From Verrucomicrobiales bacterium (GTDB lineage Bacteria > Verrucomicrobiota > Verrucomicrobiia > Verrucomicrobiales > DEV007): a DNA stretch of 37,092 nucleotides. The DNA lies in NCBI GenBank assembly GCA_029233965.1, contig JARGOP010000044.1, positions 1 through 37,092 of the forward strand. Direction: 5' to 3'. Shown one piece after another: positions 7,859 to 15,918 of the stretch. Each line of letters opens with the position of its first letter. Positions within the stretch are counted from its first letter, which is position 1. Below the pieces are notes generated by a model, which ran no database searches, was not told where the DNA came from, and was given only the letters and a program-made list of their open reading frames with translations. The position numbers and the translations under genes are program-made.

Positions 7859-8791
7859 ATGTTGAAAAGTTCCCTTTTCCGCGTCGGTCTGGCAGCGGTA
7901 ACTACTCTGGCCCTCGTCGGCTGCGGTGGTGATCCGTCGTCGTCCGACACCACTGAAGCCTCTTCTTCCGAAGAGACCTCTACCCTCTATCTCTCCGCAA
8001 TTCCGGATGAGAAGATCACGGACCAAAAGGCCAAGTTTGATAAGCTGGCTGAGTATCTCACCGGTAAGCTCGGAGTGAATACCGAGTTCGTCTTTTCGAA
8101 AGACTACGCTGATTCCGTCACCAAATTCAAAAACGGCGAAGTTCATCTCGTTTGGTTTGGAGGACTCTCCGGAGTTCAGGCGAGGATGGCCGTTCCCGGT
8201 TCCCAGGCCATTGCCCAGGGCAAAGCGGACCCGCAATACAAGTCGTATATCATTGCGAATAAATCGACTGGTCTCCAGCCGTCCGAAGAGTTCCCGCTCG
8301 CGATCAAGGACATGACCTTCACCTTTGGTTCACCCGGTTCCACTTCCGGCCGCCTCATGCCGACTTACTTCATTATGCAGAACAACGGCGGGGTGACACC
8401 TGACGAGTGGTTTGCGACGAAGCCCGGTTTTCAAATGAGTGGTGGCCACGTTGCGACTGCCAATGCAGTGGCAGACGGCACGTATCAGGTCGGTGGAATC
8501 AACTACAAAACCTACGACAGTCTCGTTGAGAGTGATCCGAAGATCGCGGAGAACACCGTCAAAATCTGGACGACTCCCTTCTATGCGGACTACAACTTCA
8601 CAATCCATCCGGAAGTGGAAACTGTTTTCGGAGAGGGATTCATTAAGAAGGTCCAGGCCGCACTCGTTGCCGCACCGGAAGGCTCCGATGCGCTGAAGGC
8701 CATCAACCGTGAATCTATCATCCCCGCGAAAAACGAAGACTTCGACGGGATCAAGGACACGGCGGTCAAGATGGGCCTGATCGAGGGCTGA
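7859..8791 (+). CDS. PhnD-like lipoprotein, putative selenium-oxyanion ABC transporter substrate-binding protein
   Basis: The protein is a 310-residue lipoprotein: MLKSS, a hydrophobic core, and the lipobox ALVGC with Cys22, followed by a Ser/Thr linker and a type 2 periplasmic-binding fold. Family-like segments include LYLSAIPDEK, VHLVWFGGLSGVQAR, QAIAQGKADPQYKSYIIAN and FGSPGSTSGRLMP. PhnD relatives bind phosphonate, phosphite or phosphate. From memory, a clade (TIGR04553) that co-occurs with selD is named putative selenate transporter binding protein, and both the sequence style and the position between selA and selB fit it. The ligand is therefore inferred, not shown. ATG 7859 is chosen because it gives a proper lipoprotein signal. 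An in-frame TTG at 7811 would bury it. Confidence 0.85.
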   Translation: MLKSSLFRVGLAAVTTLALVGCGGDPSSSDTTEASSSEETSTLYLSAIPDEKITDQKAKFDKLAEYLTGKLGVNTEFVFSKDYADSVTKFKNGEVHLVWFGGLSGVQARMAVPGSQAIAQGKADPQYKSYIIANKSTGLQPSEEFPLAIKDMTFTFGSPGSTSGRLMPTYFIMQNNGGVTPDEWFATKPGFQMSGGHVATANAVADGTYQVGGINYKTYDSLVESDPKIAENTVKIWTTPFYADYNFTIHPEVETVFGEGFIKKVQAALVAAPEGSDALKAINRESIIPAKNEDFDGIKDTAVKMGLIEG

Positions 8792-8808
8792 TTCTAAGAT
8801 TTATCTTC

Positions 8809-9582
8809 ATGTCCTCCGCGTTTGAACTCCACGGAGTGACATGTCGCTTTCGGGACCTCGTCGCAATCGACGGGGTCTCTTTGTCGATTGAGAAGGGCGA
8901 GCAGCTTGCGTTCATTGGCCCGAGCGGCAGTGGCAAGACGACCCTGATCCGTCTTCTCAATACCACGCTTCTTCCCGACGAAGGCGAACTTTCAATTCTC
9001 GGCGACGACGTTGCCGACAAAGGAGTGAACGCCCTGCGTGAACTTCGCTCGAGAATCGGAACGATGCCGCAGCATCTCGGCCTCGTTGAGAACCTGACCG
9101 CCATTCAGAATGTAATCCTGGGCCGCGGAGGAACCCGCAGCACCCTTCGATCGATCCGGGATTTGCTCATGCCCTCGAGTGCCGATGAGGAAAGGATCCA
9201 TCAGTTGCTCGATCGGGTCGGGATCGAGGACAAACTCTACACAGCGACCTCCAAACTTTCCGGGGGGCAGAAGCAGCGCGTCGCGATTGCGCGGGCCCTC
9301 TTTCAGGAACCGAAAATCCTGCTTGCGGACGAACCCGTATCAGCGGTCGATCCGGCCCGGGCCCGGGACACGGTTAAGCTTCTCACGGAGCTTTCCGAAG
9401 AGCATGGTTTCACTCTCTGCGTCAGCCTTCATCATCTCGAGCTCGCGAAAGAGTTTTTTCCCCGCCTTGTCGGACTGCGCGGAGGGAAGGTGGTGTTTGA
9501 TGGTTCACCGGATTCTCTCGACGGAACGGAACTGGATGCGCTCTACGAATTGAGCGACGACGAAATGATGACCGATGCCTGA
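8809..9582 (+). CDS. PhnC-type ABC transporter ATP-binding protein (putative selenium oxyanion import)
   Basis: The protein is a complete 257-residue ATPase with Walker A GPSGSGKTT (37-45), Q-loop region MPQHLGLVENLT, signature LSGGQKQR (150-157), Walker B ILLADEP (170-176) and H-loop SLHHLELA. The spacing and NLTAIQNVILGR are typical of the phosphonate (PhnC) subfamily. It should energise the permeases encoded next to it, at the inner face of the cytoplasmic membrane. It begins 17 nt after the binding-protein gene, so the two are cotranscribed. Substrate assignment rests on context only. A long hairpin separates it from the permease genes and may lower their expression relative to the binding protein. 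Confidence 0.9.
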   Translation: MSSAFELHGVTCRFRDLVAIDGVSLSIEKGEQLAFIGPSGSGKTTLIRLLNTTLLPDEGELSILGDDVADKGVNALRELRSRIGTMPQHLGLVENLTAIQNVILGRGGTRSTLRSIRDLLMPSSADEERIHQLLDRVGIEDKLYTATSKLSGGQKQRVAIARALFQEPKILLADEPVSAVDPARARDTVKLLTELSEEHGFTLCVSLHHLELAKEFFPRLVGLRGGKVVFDGSPDSLDGTELDALYELSDDEMMTDA

Positions 9583-9601
9583 AGGACCGTCATCAGTCAA
9601 C

Positions 9602-9664
9602 ATGGCGAAAGACGTGAGCCTTTCGAAGTGCCCAACCAAAGGAAAGGCTCACGCCTTTCGCCAT
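9602..9664 (+). repeat. Long near-perfect hairpin between the ATPase and permease genes
   Basis: A 23-nt left arm (9602-9624) is complementary to a right arm (9642-9664) with a single mismatch, around a 17-nt loop. The arms contain GGCGAAAG and GTGAGCCTTTC. It lies after the ATPase stop and before the permease ATG at 9679. There is no T-run, so it is unlikely to be a simple terminator. An mRNA-stability or attenuation hairpin, or a dispersed REP or MITE-like element, are the options. A GTG at 9628 opens a frame inside it that is probably not used. Confidence 0.85.
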
Positions 9665-9678
9665 CTCTTCCTCCCCGC

Positions 9679-10551
9679 ATGATGGGCACTCCCGGAAAAT
9701 ACGGGCGTCGCCGCTGGGTCGTCCTTGGAATCGGGATCCTCTTTTTGTTGTGCGCGAAAGATCTCGGCCTGACACCTTCCGGACTGATCCCACCGGATGC
9801 AACCCGCTGGGATCGCGCCGGGAGTTTCTTCAGCGCTGCGTTCAATCCGGCGTTCGATTACGAAGATCCCAATGTTCCGGATGACGCGGATCCCATCTGG
9901 ATCAAAGGCATCAAGGGCGTTTTTCTCACCCTGAAGTTCGCCCTCGGGGCGATGAGTCTCGCAGTGCCTGCGGCGCTGGTGATGGGATTCTTCGGGTCCT
10001 CATCCTGGTGGCCGGAACCTCGTGGAAGGCTCTTGAATGGGGTTCTCCGGACCATTTATGTCTCTTGCCGTTTTCTCATGAGCTTGTTGCGCTCGATTCA
10101 TGAATTGATCTGGGCGCTCCTGATTCTCTCCGCTTTCGGAGTTTCACCGCTGGCCGGAATGGTGGCGCTGGCGCTTCCGTTTTCGGGGACCCTGGGGAAA
10201 GTCTTTTCAGAACTGATCGATGAGGAAACACGGGAAGCGGCCACTGCTTTGAAGGCGATTGGCCATCGTCCGGTGCAGACCTTTCTCGTCGGGACTTTGC
10301 CGGGAGCCCTGCCGAATCTCATCACCTACAGTTTTTACCGTTTTGAGTGCGCGCTCCGTTCCTCTGCGGTCCTCGGGTTTGTCGGCATTGAGACGATCGG
10401 TCTCTACATCGAACTCTCCCACGAGGAGTTCTATTACAGGGAAGTCTGGACCTATTTCTATCTTCTCCTCGCTCTCATCGTCGTGGTCGATCTCTGGGGC
10501 GCGGGTATTCGGAAGCGGTTGAATGCAGACTCAGGAGGGTGCCGCGTATGA
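9679..10551 (+). CDS. PhnE-type ABC transporter permease, first of two
   Basis: This is an inner-membrane permease of 290 residues from ATG 9679 (Met-Met start just after the hairpin). It has an N-terminal membrane segment (WVVLGIGILFLLC), a loop, then about five further segments in a BPD-type permease domain. PhnE hallmarks are visible: RSIHELIWALLILSAFGV, the cytoplasmic EAA-like loop EAATALKAIGHRPVQTF, and TYSFYRFECALRSSAVLGF. It would form the channel with the second permease. The gene stop overlaps the next start (ATGA at 10548-10551). A GTG start at 9628 would add 17 residues encoded by the hairpin and is judged less likely. Confidence 0.88.
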   Translation: MMGTPGKYGRRRWVVLGIGILFLLCAKDLGLTPSGLIPPDATRWDRAGSFFSAAFNPAFDYEDPNVPDDADPIWIKGIKGVFLTLKFALGAMSLAVPAALVMGFFGSSSWWPEPRGRLLNGVLRTIYVSCRFLMSLLRSIHELIWALLILSAFGVSPLAGMVALALPFSGTLGKVFSELIDEETREAATALKAIGHRPVQTFLVGTLPGALPNLITYSFYRFECALRSSAVLGFVGIETIGLYIELSHEEFYYREVWTYFYLLLALIVVVDLWGAGIRKRLNADSGGCRV

Positions 10552-11441
10552 GTGAACGTGTCCGGCAACTCAGGCGCAATCGGGAGAAAAGTGTTTTCCT
10601 TCGGATCAGCGCGGTTCTTCTTCTCTCGGGAATCGCCTGGGCGTGGCTGACGAGCCGCCCCCTTCTGGGGCGACTTTCGGCAGAGCGCCGCTGGGAAAAT
10701 TTTCAGAGTTTTGTCAGTGAACTGGGCCCTTCCCCGGTCCGGAAAAGTGGCGATTGGAGCGAGGCTGCGCCGTGGGCGTGGGACCTCCTCACCGATGAAG
10801 GATTTGTCGCGCTTGTGACAACGCTGGGAATCGCGACTTCCGCGATCATTCTATCAGCCACTTTTGTGCTTCCGCTGTTGCCCCTGGCCAGCCGGCAGCT
10901 GAGTCGTCCGAGTCCTTTCGGGTTGTGGGCCGGAAAGATGGGATTTGTCGCGGAAGGATTTCGAAAAACGGTCGGACCGGTGGTTCGGTTCGGCTTCGTT
11001 CTCGCCCGTGCCGTGCCGGAATACATTCTCGCTTTCCTCCTCATCTCATTGCTCGGGTTGCAGGTCTGGCCGCTCGTCCTCGCGCTGGCGATTCACAATC
11101 TCGGTATCCTCGGACGTCTCTGGGGTGAGGTTGTGGAGAATGCCGAGGCAGCTCCGGCAGTACAGGCCCTCGCCTCGGGTCAATCGCGATACGGGGTGTT
11201 CCTTTCGAGGCTCCTGCCGGCCAACTTTAACCGATTCCTGATCTACTTTTTCTATCGCTGGGAAACCTGTGTGAAGGACGCCACCGTCCTCGGGATGCTC
11301 GGGCTTCTCACCCTCGGTAAACTGATTGCGCTTTCCAAGGGCTTTTTCTGGGATCAAATGTTCTTTTACATCCTGCTCGGAGCCTCGGTTATCCTCCTTG
11401 GAGACCTTTTTTCGACTTTCCTTCGGCGGAGGCTTCGTTAG
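10548..11441 (+). CDS. PhnE-type ABC transporter permease, second of two
   Basis: This 297-residue inner-membrane permease has an N-terminal membrane segment (VFLRISAVLLLSGIAWAWL) and a permease domain with VLARAVPEYILAFLLISLLGL, the EAA-like loop NAEAAPAVQALASGQSR and YFFYRWETCVKDATVLGMLG. It pairs with the preceding permease. The start at ATG 10548 overlaps the upstream TGA and has a good ribosome binding site (AGGAGGG, 10533-10539). Importers of this class often use two different PhnE-like subunits, and the charged WET instead of FEC in the second confirms divergence and not recent duplication. After its stop, 44 nt lead to a toxin-antitoxin pair. Confidence 0.88.
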   Translation: MSERVRQLRRNREKSVFLRISAVLLLSGIAWAWLTSRPLLGRLSAERRWENFQSFVSELGPSPVRKSGDWSEAAPWAWDLLTDEGFVALVTTLGIATSAIILSATFVLPLLPLASRQLSRPSPFGLWAGKMGFVAEGFRKTVGPVVRFGFVLARAVPEYILAFLLISLLGLQVWPLVLALAIHNLGILGRLWGEVVENAEAAPAVQALASGQSRYGVFLSRLLPANFNRFLIYFFYRWETCVKDATVLGMLGLLTLGKLIALSKGFFWDQMFFYILLGASVILLGDLFSTFLRRRLR

Positions 11442-11485
11442 AAACAACCCTCGGAAATTTTATCGTTTTCGGGGATAGTGAGAGC

Positions 11486-11719
11486 ATGGACATCAGAGAT
11501 CGAATTACGGTGCGTGCCGATCAGCGTCGCGGAAGGCCCTGCGTTCGCGGCATGCGGATCCGGGTCAAAGATGTTCTCGATCTTTTGGCTTCCGGGAATT
11601 CTCATGAACAGATCTGCGAAGATTTTCCCTATCTGGAGTCCGCAGATATCGAGGCCCGTCTCCGCTTCGCGGCGCATCAACTTGAGGATTCGATTCTGGA
11701 GAGCGCTCCAACGTCGTGA
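11486..11719 (+). CDS. DUF433 antitoxin-like DNA-binding protein
   Basis: The protein is 77 residues with the DUF433 pattern: RITVRADQRRGRPCVRGMRIRVKDVLDLLASGNSHEQICEDFPYLESADIEARLRFA, where the second half is a helix-turn-helix. DUF433 proteins are usually antitoxins or regulators paired with PIN-like toxins. Here the DUF5615 gene starts 3 nt after the stop. The protein should bind the partner and repress its own promoter. It sits between the transporter and selB on the same strand, so it interrupts the selenium block, probably as an inserted module. A weak imperfect hairpin (about 11448-11475) precedes it. Confidence 0.85.
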   Translation: MDIRDRITVRADQRRGRPCVRGMRIRVKDVLDLLASGNSHEQICEDFPYLESADIEARLRFAAHQLEDSILESAPTS

Positions 11720-11722
11720 TTC

Positions 11723-12049
11723 ATGCGTTGGATTATTGATGCTCAGCTTCCTCCCGTATCGGCTCATTTTCCGGTCAGGGAAGGCGAAGACGCAACGCAC
11801 GTCTCCGAAGTGATGTTAATTGAGGCATCAGATACCGATATTTGGAATCATGCGATCAACCCTGAGTCGGTGATTGTCACCAAGGGTGAAGACTTTCCCA
11901 ATCGGGTGGCTCTTGCGACCACGAGTCCGTTCGTCGTTTGGTTGCGTTACGGAAACTGTTCAACGCGAACTGTCATTGCGAAGCGTGAAAATGTCTTGAA
12001 TGATCTTGTCTCACGTATTGAGTCAGGAGAAGCAGTCATCGAAGTTTGA
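11723..12049 (+). CDS. DUF5615 PIN-like toxin
   Basis: The protein is 108 residues and begins MRWIIDAQLPPVSAHFP, the family's start with the first conserved Asp (Asp6) and LPP. It then has ATHVSEVMLIEASDTDIWNHA and VIVTKGEDFPNRVAL, which carry further acidic residues of a PIN-like nuclease site. DUF5615 proteins are predicted RNases, the toxin half of DUF433 pairs. The gene follows its antitoxin by 3 nt and ends 21 nt before selB, so selB could be read from the same transcript. Function is family inference, and no activity is proven by sequence. Confidence 0.85.
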   Translation: MRWIIDAQLPPVSAHFPVREGEDATHVSEVMLIEASDTDIWNHAINPESVIVTKGEDFPNRVALATTSPFVVWLRYGNCSTRTVIAKRENVLNDLVSRIESGEAVIEV

Positions 12050-12070
12050 TAGAAATCTCCAATAGCCGAC

Positions 12071-14014
12071 ATGCCGTCCCGCCATTACATCATCGGAACC
12101 GCCGGTCATATTGACCACGGGAAGAGTTCTCTCATTGAGGCTCTGACCGGCACTGACCCGGATCGCCTCCCGGAGGAGAAAGCGCGCGGCATGACGATTG
12201 AACTTGGCTTCGCGCAACTCAGTCTGCCTGCACGCGATGACTCGGGGGATGAACTCGCCCTCGGTGTCGTCGATGTTCCGGGGCACGCCGATTTCGTGAA
12301 GAACATGGTCGCCGGGGTCGGGGCGATCAACCTCGCGCTCTTCATCGTTGCGGCGGATGACGGCTGGATGCCGCAAACCGAGGAGCACTATCAGATTCTG
12401 ACGTACCTCGGGGTGAAGCGGGCCGTCGTTGTTCTCACTAAAATCGATTTGGTCGATGATCTGGATCTTGTCCTCATGGATCTCGAGGAGAATCTGACCG
12501 GTGGTCTCTGGGAGGGAGCGCCGATCGTGCCGGTTTCGTCTCATTCGGGCGCCGGGATCGATGAATTACGGAATACCATAGCAACGATGCTCACGGAGGC
12601 TGGTCCGGTTCGTGATGTCGGAAAACCCCGTCTGCCGGTGGATCGTGCCTTTTCTCTGAAGGGTGTGGGAACCGTCGTTACCGGCACGCTGACGGACGGT
12701 CCCGCTGTCGTGGGGCAGGATTACACGATGCAACCTTCCGGCGAAACGGTGCATGTCAGGACCGCTCAATCGCATGGAGCTTCGGTGGAAACAGTGCCGC
12801 CGGGAACGAGAACGGCATTGAACCTCACCGGGGTCGGGCTTCGGGAAAGCCGCGGTGGGGCCAGGGCCGGTGTCGGACGGGGGGACGTCCTCGTGCCCGC
12901 GGAGATGGGGGAGGCGGTTTATGCGATCGATGTCCTGATTTCCAAGTCATCCCGTGAGATTCGCGGGATGAAGCAATCGAAAAAGGCGCTCAGGACCGGG
13001 CGTGAGGTCATGTTTCACCACGGCAGCGCGGGGCTTCCTGCAAGGATTCACTTCCTCGGGCAGCGTTCGCTTTCCCCGGGCGAGGCGGTCCTCGCGGAAC
13101 TTCGCTTTTCGGATCCGGTCTTCGTTTTTGTCGGCGATGGATTCGTGATTCGCGATGCCTCTCTCGGATTGACCCTCGCCGGCGGGATTGTTCTCGATGA
13201 AAATGCCAATCGCAGAGCGTTCCGGAAGCCGTTTCAGGCGGCCTTTCTGGAGGCTCGTGCGGAAGCACCGGGCGATCTCGCCGTTCTTGTGAAGTCACAG
13301 CTGATTCGTGACCGCGTCGCCCACCTTCCGGATTTGCTGGCTCGTTCTGTATTTTCGGCCGCCGACATCCGGGCAGAGGTCGAACGACTCGTCGGGGGTG
13401 GCGATCTGGAGCAAAATGGAGAGTGGGTTTTTCTGGCGGACTGGTGGAAAAAGATTCGCAAGCTGGCGGGGGATCAGGTCAGGGCCATCCACCGGGAGCA
13501 CCCGGAACAACTGGGATTTCCGCTCCGCGAACTGCGTGCCACGGTGGAGCCGCTCCTGCCGTCGCCGAAATTCTTCGACATGGTTCTCGAAGGCCTCCTT
13601 GCCGGGGAGTTTGCGAAAGCGGGGCCGAATATTCGTCATCGGGACCATGTTCCCCAGTTGCCGCCCGAGCTGAAGAGCGCCGGTGAGTTGGTTCGGAAAA
13701 GGCTCAACTCAGATCTCATCACGCCACCCAACAAGGGGGAGGCGGCAACCAATCCGAGTGAAGAGAAGGCGCTGCGATTTCTCATTCACACCGGCGAAGT
13801 TGTCGATCTCGATCCGAAAACCGCGATCACCAGTCTTGGCTTTGAAACGGTGAAGGAGCAGATTTGTGAATACTTGCAAGAGCACGGCCGCGCCACCGCG
13901 AGTGATCTCCGGCAGCATACGGGAACAGTGAGGCGGATTCTTATGCCGCTTCTCGAGAAGCTGGATGAACTCGGCGTCACGAAGCGCGAAGGCGATGAGC
14001 GACGCCTCAAGTAG
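12071..14014 (+). CDS. selB: Selenocysteine-specific elongation factor
   Basis: SelB is the GTPase that carries Sec-tRNA(Sec) to the ribosome at UGA codons marked by a SECIS. The 647-residue protein has an EF-Tu-like G domain: GHIDHGKSS (12-20), switch region RGMTIELGFA (39-48), DVPGHADF (68-75) and TKID (123-126). Beta-barrel domains follow (FSLKGVGTVVTGTL), then a long C-terminal part (about 370-647) with winged-helix repeats ending ATASDLRQHTGTVRRILMPLLEKLDELGVTKREGDERRL. Length and layout fit full SelB, including the SECIS-binding end. Together with selA and the Sec-containing selD it shows that the organism decodes UGA as selenocysteine. It converges on the folate gene with only 6 nt between stops. 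Confidence 0.96.
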   Translation: MPSRHYIIGTAGHIDHGKSSLIEALTGTDPDRLPEEKARGMTIELGFAQLSLPARDDSGDELALGVVDVPGHADFVKNMVAGVGAINLALFIVAADDGWMPQTEEHYQILTYLGVKRAVVVLTKIDLVDDLDLVLMDLEENLTGGLWEGAPIVPVSSHSGAGIDELRNTIATMLTEAGPVRDVGKPRLPVDRAFSLKGVGTVVTGTLTDGPAVVGQDYTMQPSGETVHVRTAQSHGASVETVPPGTRTALNLTGVGLRESRGGARAGVGRGDVLVPAEMGEAVYAIDVLISKSSREIRGMKQSKKALRTGREVMFHHGSAGLPARIHFLGQRSLSPGEAVLAELRFSDPVFVFVGDGFVIRDASLGLTLAGGIVLDENANRRAFRKPFQAAFLEARAEAPGDLAVLVKSQLIRDRVAHLPDLLARSVFSAADIRAEVERLVGGGDLEQNGEWVFLADWWKKIRKLAGDQVRAIHREHPEQLGFPLRELRATVEPLLPSPKFFDMVLEGLLAGEFAKAGPNIRHRDHVPQLPPELKSAGELVRKRLNSDLITPPNKGEAATNPSEEKALRFLIHTGEVVDLDPKTAITSLGFETVKEQICEYLQEHGRATASDLRQHTGTVRRILMPLLEKLDELGVTKREGDERRLK

Positions 14015-14020
14015 GCCTGC

Positions 14021-14578
14021 TTAAAGAAAACCGTTTTCGGTGACGAGCTTCGTCATCGGCACATCGTGCGACTCCGGCGCCAGTGAAACCAGCTGGATCG
14101 AAAAACAGACCCCGACCAGGGCAGGGGGCATTCCGGATTTCATGAGCGGTGCGAGGTAGCGGTCATAGTGCCCCTTCCCGCGGCCGAGACGATTCATGGA
14201 TTGGGGATCGAAGCCGACTCCGGGCACCAGAATCAGATCGGGGTTCGAAAGGATTGGGCTGTTGTCAGGATCAGGTTCCGGAAATCCGTATTCACTCGTG
14301 GCGAGTTCCTGACCCGGGGCGACCTCGTGAAAGTGAAGGGATGCGCCGTCGTCAGCTACCCGGGAAAGGCCCCAGATCTTTTCCGGGAAGGAGGATCGCA
14401 AGGCATCGAGATCGGGCTCGCTCCTCATCGCGGCATAGGAGAACACCGTCCGCGCTTTCAGGAAAGCAGGGTCGCCGGCGAGGTGTTTCACGATGGTGGC
14501 CGAGTGTGAGGACTTTGCCTCGCTCGTGAGGGTTCGCAGTCGTGCGAAGTTCTCCCGTCTCAGGAAACGTTTCTCCAT
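14021..14578 (-). CDS. 5-formyltetrahydrofolate cyclo-ligase
   Basis: The enzyme converts 5-formyl-THF to 5,10-methenyl-THF with ATP in the cytoplasm. The 185-residue protein has the family's N-terminal RRENFARLRTLTSE helix, FSYAAMRSEPDL and the conserved nucleotide and substrate motif GVGFDPQSMNRLGRGKGHYDRYL (seen across 121-142). Length is normal. It starts 2 nt after the stop of the upstream M48 protease gene, so the two are probably cotranscribed, and it ends 6 nt from the convergent selB stop. It corresponds to the ygfA/MTHFS family. Confidence 0.93.
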   Translation of the reverse strand: MEKRFLRRENFARLRTLTSEAKSSHSATIVKHLAGDPAFLKARTVFSYAAMRSEPDLDALRSSFPEKIWGLSRVADDGASLHFHEVAPGQELATSEYGFPEPDPDNSPILSNPDLILVPGVGFDPQSMNRLGRGKGHYDRYLAPLMKSGMPPALVGVCFSIQLVSLAPESHDVPMTKLVTENGFL

Positions 14579-14580
14579 CG

Positions 14581-15381
14581 TCAGGATGGCTTGTACTCCG
14601 CGAGCGCCTGCGGCATGTATTTCCGGAGCTCTGCGATCCGTTTCTCGTCGAGCGGGTGAGTGCTGAGGAATTGCGGGCCGCTGCCTCCCTGACTGTTGGC
14701 GGTGCGCCAGGCTCCGAAACGTTTCCAGAGTTCGACCGACTCTTTCGGGTCGTAGCCGGCGCGGGCCATGAAGAGAGCCCCCATGCGGTCCGCCTCGAGT
14801 TCCTGCCCGCGCGAAAAGCTCCGCGTCGCAATGAGAGCGCCGGCTCCGAGAGCCGCCGTGGGGAGGGCTGCATCGGCGCCATTGCGATTCAAGGCATAGC
14901 CGGCCCCGGCAACGACTACTCCGGCCAACGCATTCTGAGACATTCGCTCACCTGAGTGGCGGGCGACGACATGCGCGACCTCGTGTCCGATCACCGCGGC
15001 GAGTCCGGCATCGTCCTTCGTGATTTGGAAAATGCCGGTGTGGACGCCCACTTTTCCGCCCGGCAGGGCGAAGGCATTGGGGGTCGGATCGTCAAAGACC
15101 ACGAACTCCCATTCCGCATTCGGGACCGGCATCACTTTGGAGAGTCGCGACCCGACGCGCTCTACCTGGGCATTCAGGGCAGCGTCTTTTGAAATCGGCT
15201 TTTCGGCCTTCATCTTCTTGAACTCCGAGAAGCCAAGCGCGGCTTCCTCTCTCGGGTCCATAAAATTGACCTGCTTGCGCCCGGTCTCCGGTACCGTGGT
15301 GGTGCAGGCGACAAACGCAATCGAGGCAATAAGAACTGCCAGAGAGAAAAATCGTGCTGACACGGGGGTGAGCTTCATCAT
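14581..15381 (-). CDS. M48-family metalloprotease lipoprotein
   Basis: This 266-residue protein has a lipoprotein signal (lipobox FVAC, Cys26) and an M48 peptidase domain. Zinc-site motifs are HEVAH (133-137) and ELEAD (194-198). It also has NAFALPGGKVGVHTGIF before the active site and STHPLDEKRI near the end. This matches the short LoiP-like or BepA-type peptidases without TPR repeats, which act in outer-membrane protein quality control in the periplasm. No further specificity can be read. The first Met (15381) and second Met (15378) are equally possible starts. Confidence 0.92.
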   Translation of the reverse strand: MMKLTPVSARFFSLAVLIASIAFVACTTTVPETGRKQVNFMDPREEAALGFSEFKKMKAEKPISKDAALNAQVERVGSRLSKVMPVPNAEWEFVVFDDPTPNAFALPGGKVGVHTGIFQITKDDAGLAAVIGHEVAHVVARHSGERMSQNALAGVVVAGAGYALNRNGADAALPTAALGAGALIATRSFSRGQELEADRMGALFMARAGYDPKESVELWKRFGAWRTANSQGGSGPQFLSTHPLDEKRIAELRKYMPQALAEYKPS

Positions 15382-15468
15382 AGACTCAATATAAGCGCGA
15401 AACCTCCACTAGAACGTGGATTCTTCGGAACTCTTAGAGAAATTTGAAGCTCTGTCCGGAGCGCCAGT

Positions 15469-15870
15469 CTAGAAAAACAGATCGGCGAGGACGTCGTCAC
15501 TCAGTTGACCGGGGTCGGCCACGGCCATGAGCTGGCCAAGATACTCGACCGCTTCCATTTCGGCTGCGGGATCGACACCACCATGACCAATCTGCAGAAC
15601 CAGTCCCGGATTGACCGTGTCGTTGGCTCCCGGAGTCTCATCACCCTCATAGACGAAGACGAGAGCAATCGCGGCCGCCGCAGCGAACGCGGGAATCGCG
15701 AGCCTCGGGGAAAGGGATTCGATGAAACTCCGGAACCAGCCGCGTGATGGCATTTCGGCAATCTCTCTCACTTCCCGCATGACGCGACGAGTGAAATAGG
15801 GGCCCGCTTCGGTCCGCTTTGAATGCTCAAGCAGTTTCCATACGGGGTCGTCTTGTTCTGGCTGGTTCAT
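15469..15870 (-). CDS. Small single-pass membrane protein, anti-sigma-like, unknown function
   Basis: The 133 residues comprise a charged N-terminal cytoplasmic segment (DDPVWKLLEHSKRTEAGPYFTRRVMREV), one membrane helix at about 56-74 (LAIPAFAAAAAIALVFVY) and an acidic periplasmic tail. The N terminus resembles proteins encoded beside ECF sigma factors in this phylum, but the neighbour here is the primary sigma factor gene rpoD, 48 nt upstream on the same strand. An anti-sigma role is therefore only a suggestion. No enzyme motif is visible. Confidence 0.65.
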   Translation of the reverse strand: MNQPEQDDPVWKLLEHSKRTEAGPYFTRRVMREVREIAEMPSRGWFRSFIESLSPRLAIPAFAAAAAIALVFVYEGDETPGANDTVNPGLVLQIGHGGVDPAAEMEAVEYLGQLMAVADPGQLSDDVLADLFF

Positions 15871-15918
15871 GACGAGAGGGGAAACCCCGATGGATTGAGG
15901 AAGTTTCGAAAAAAATGA

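Noticed and set aside
7859-11441. Phosphonate import system
   Set aside because: No C-P lyase or phosphonate-degrading gene is nearby, and the genes lie between selA and selB.
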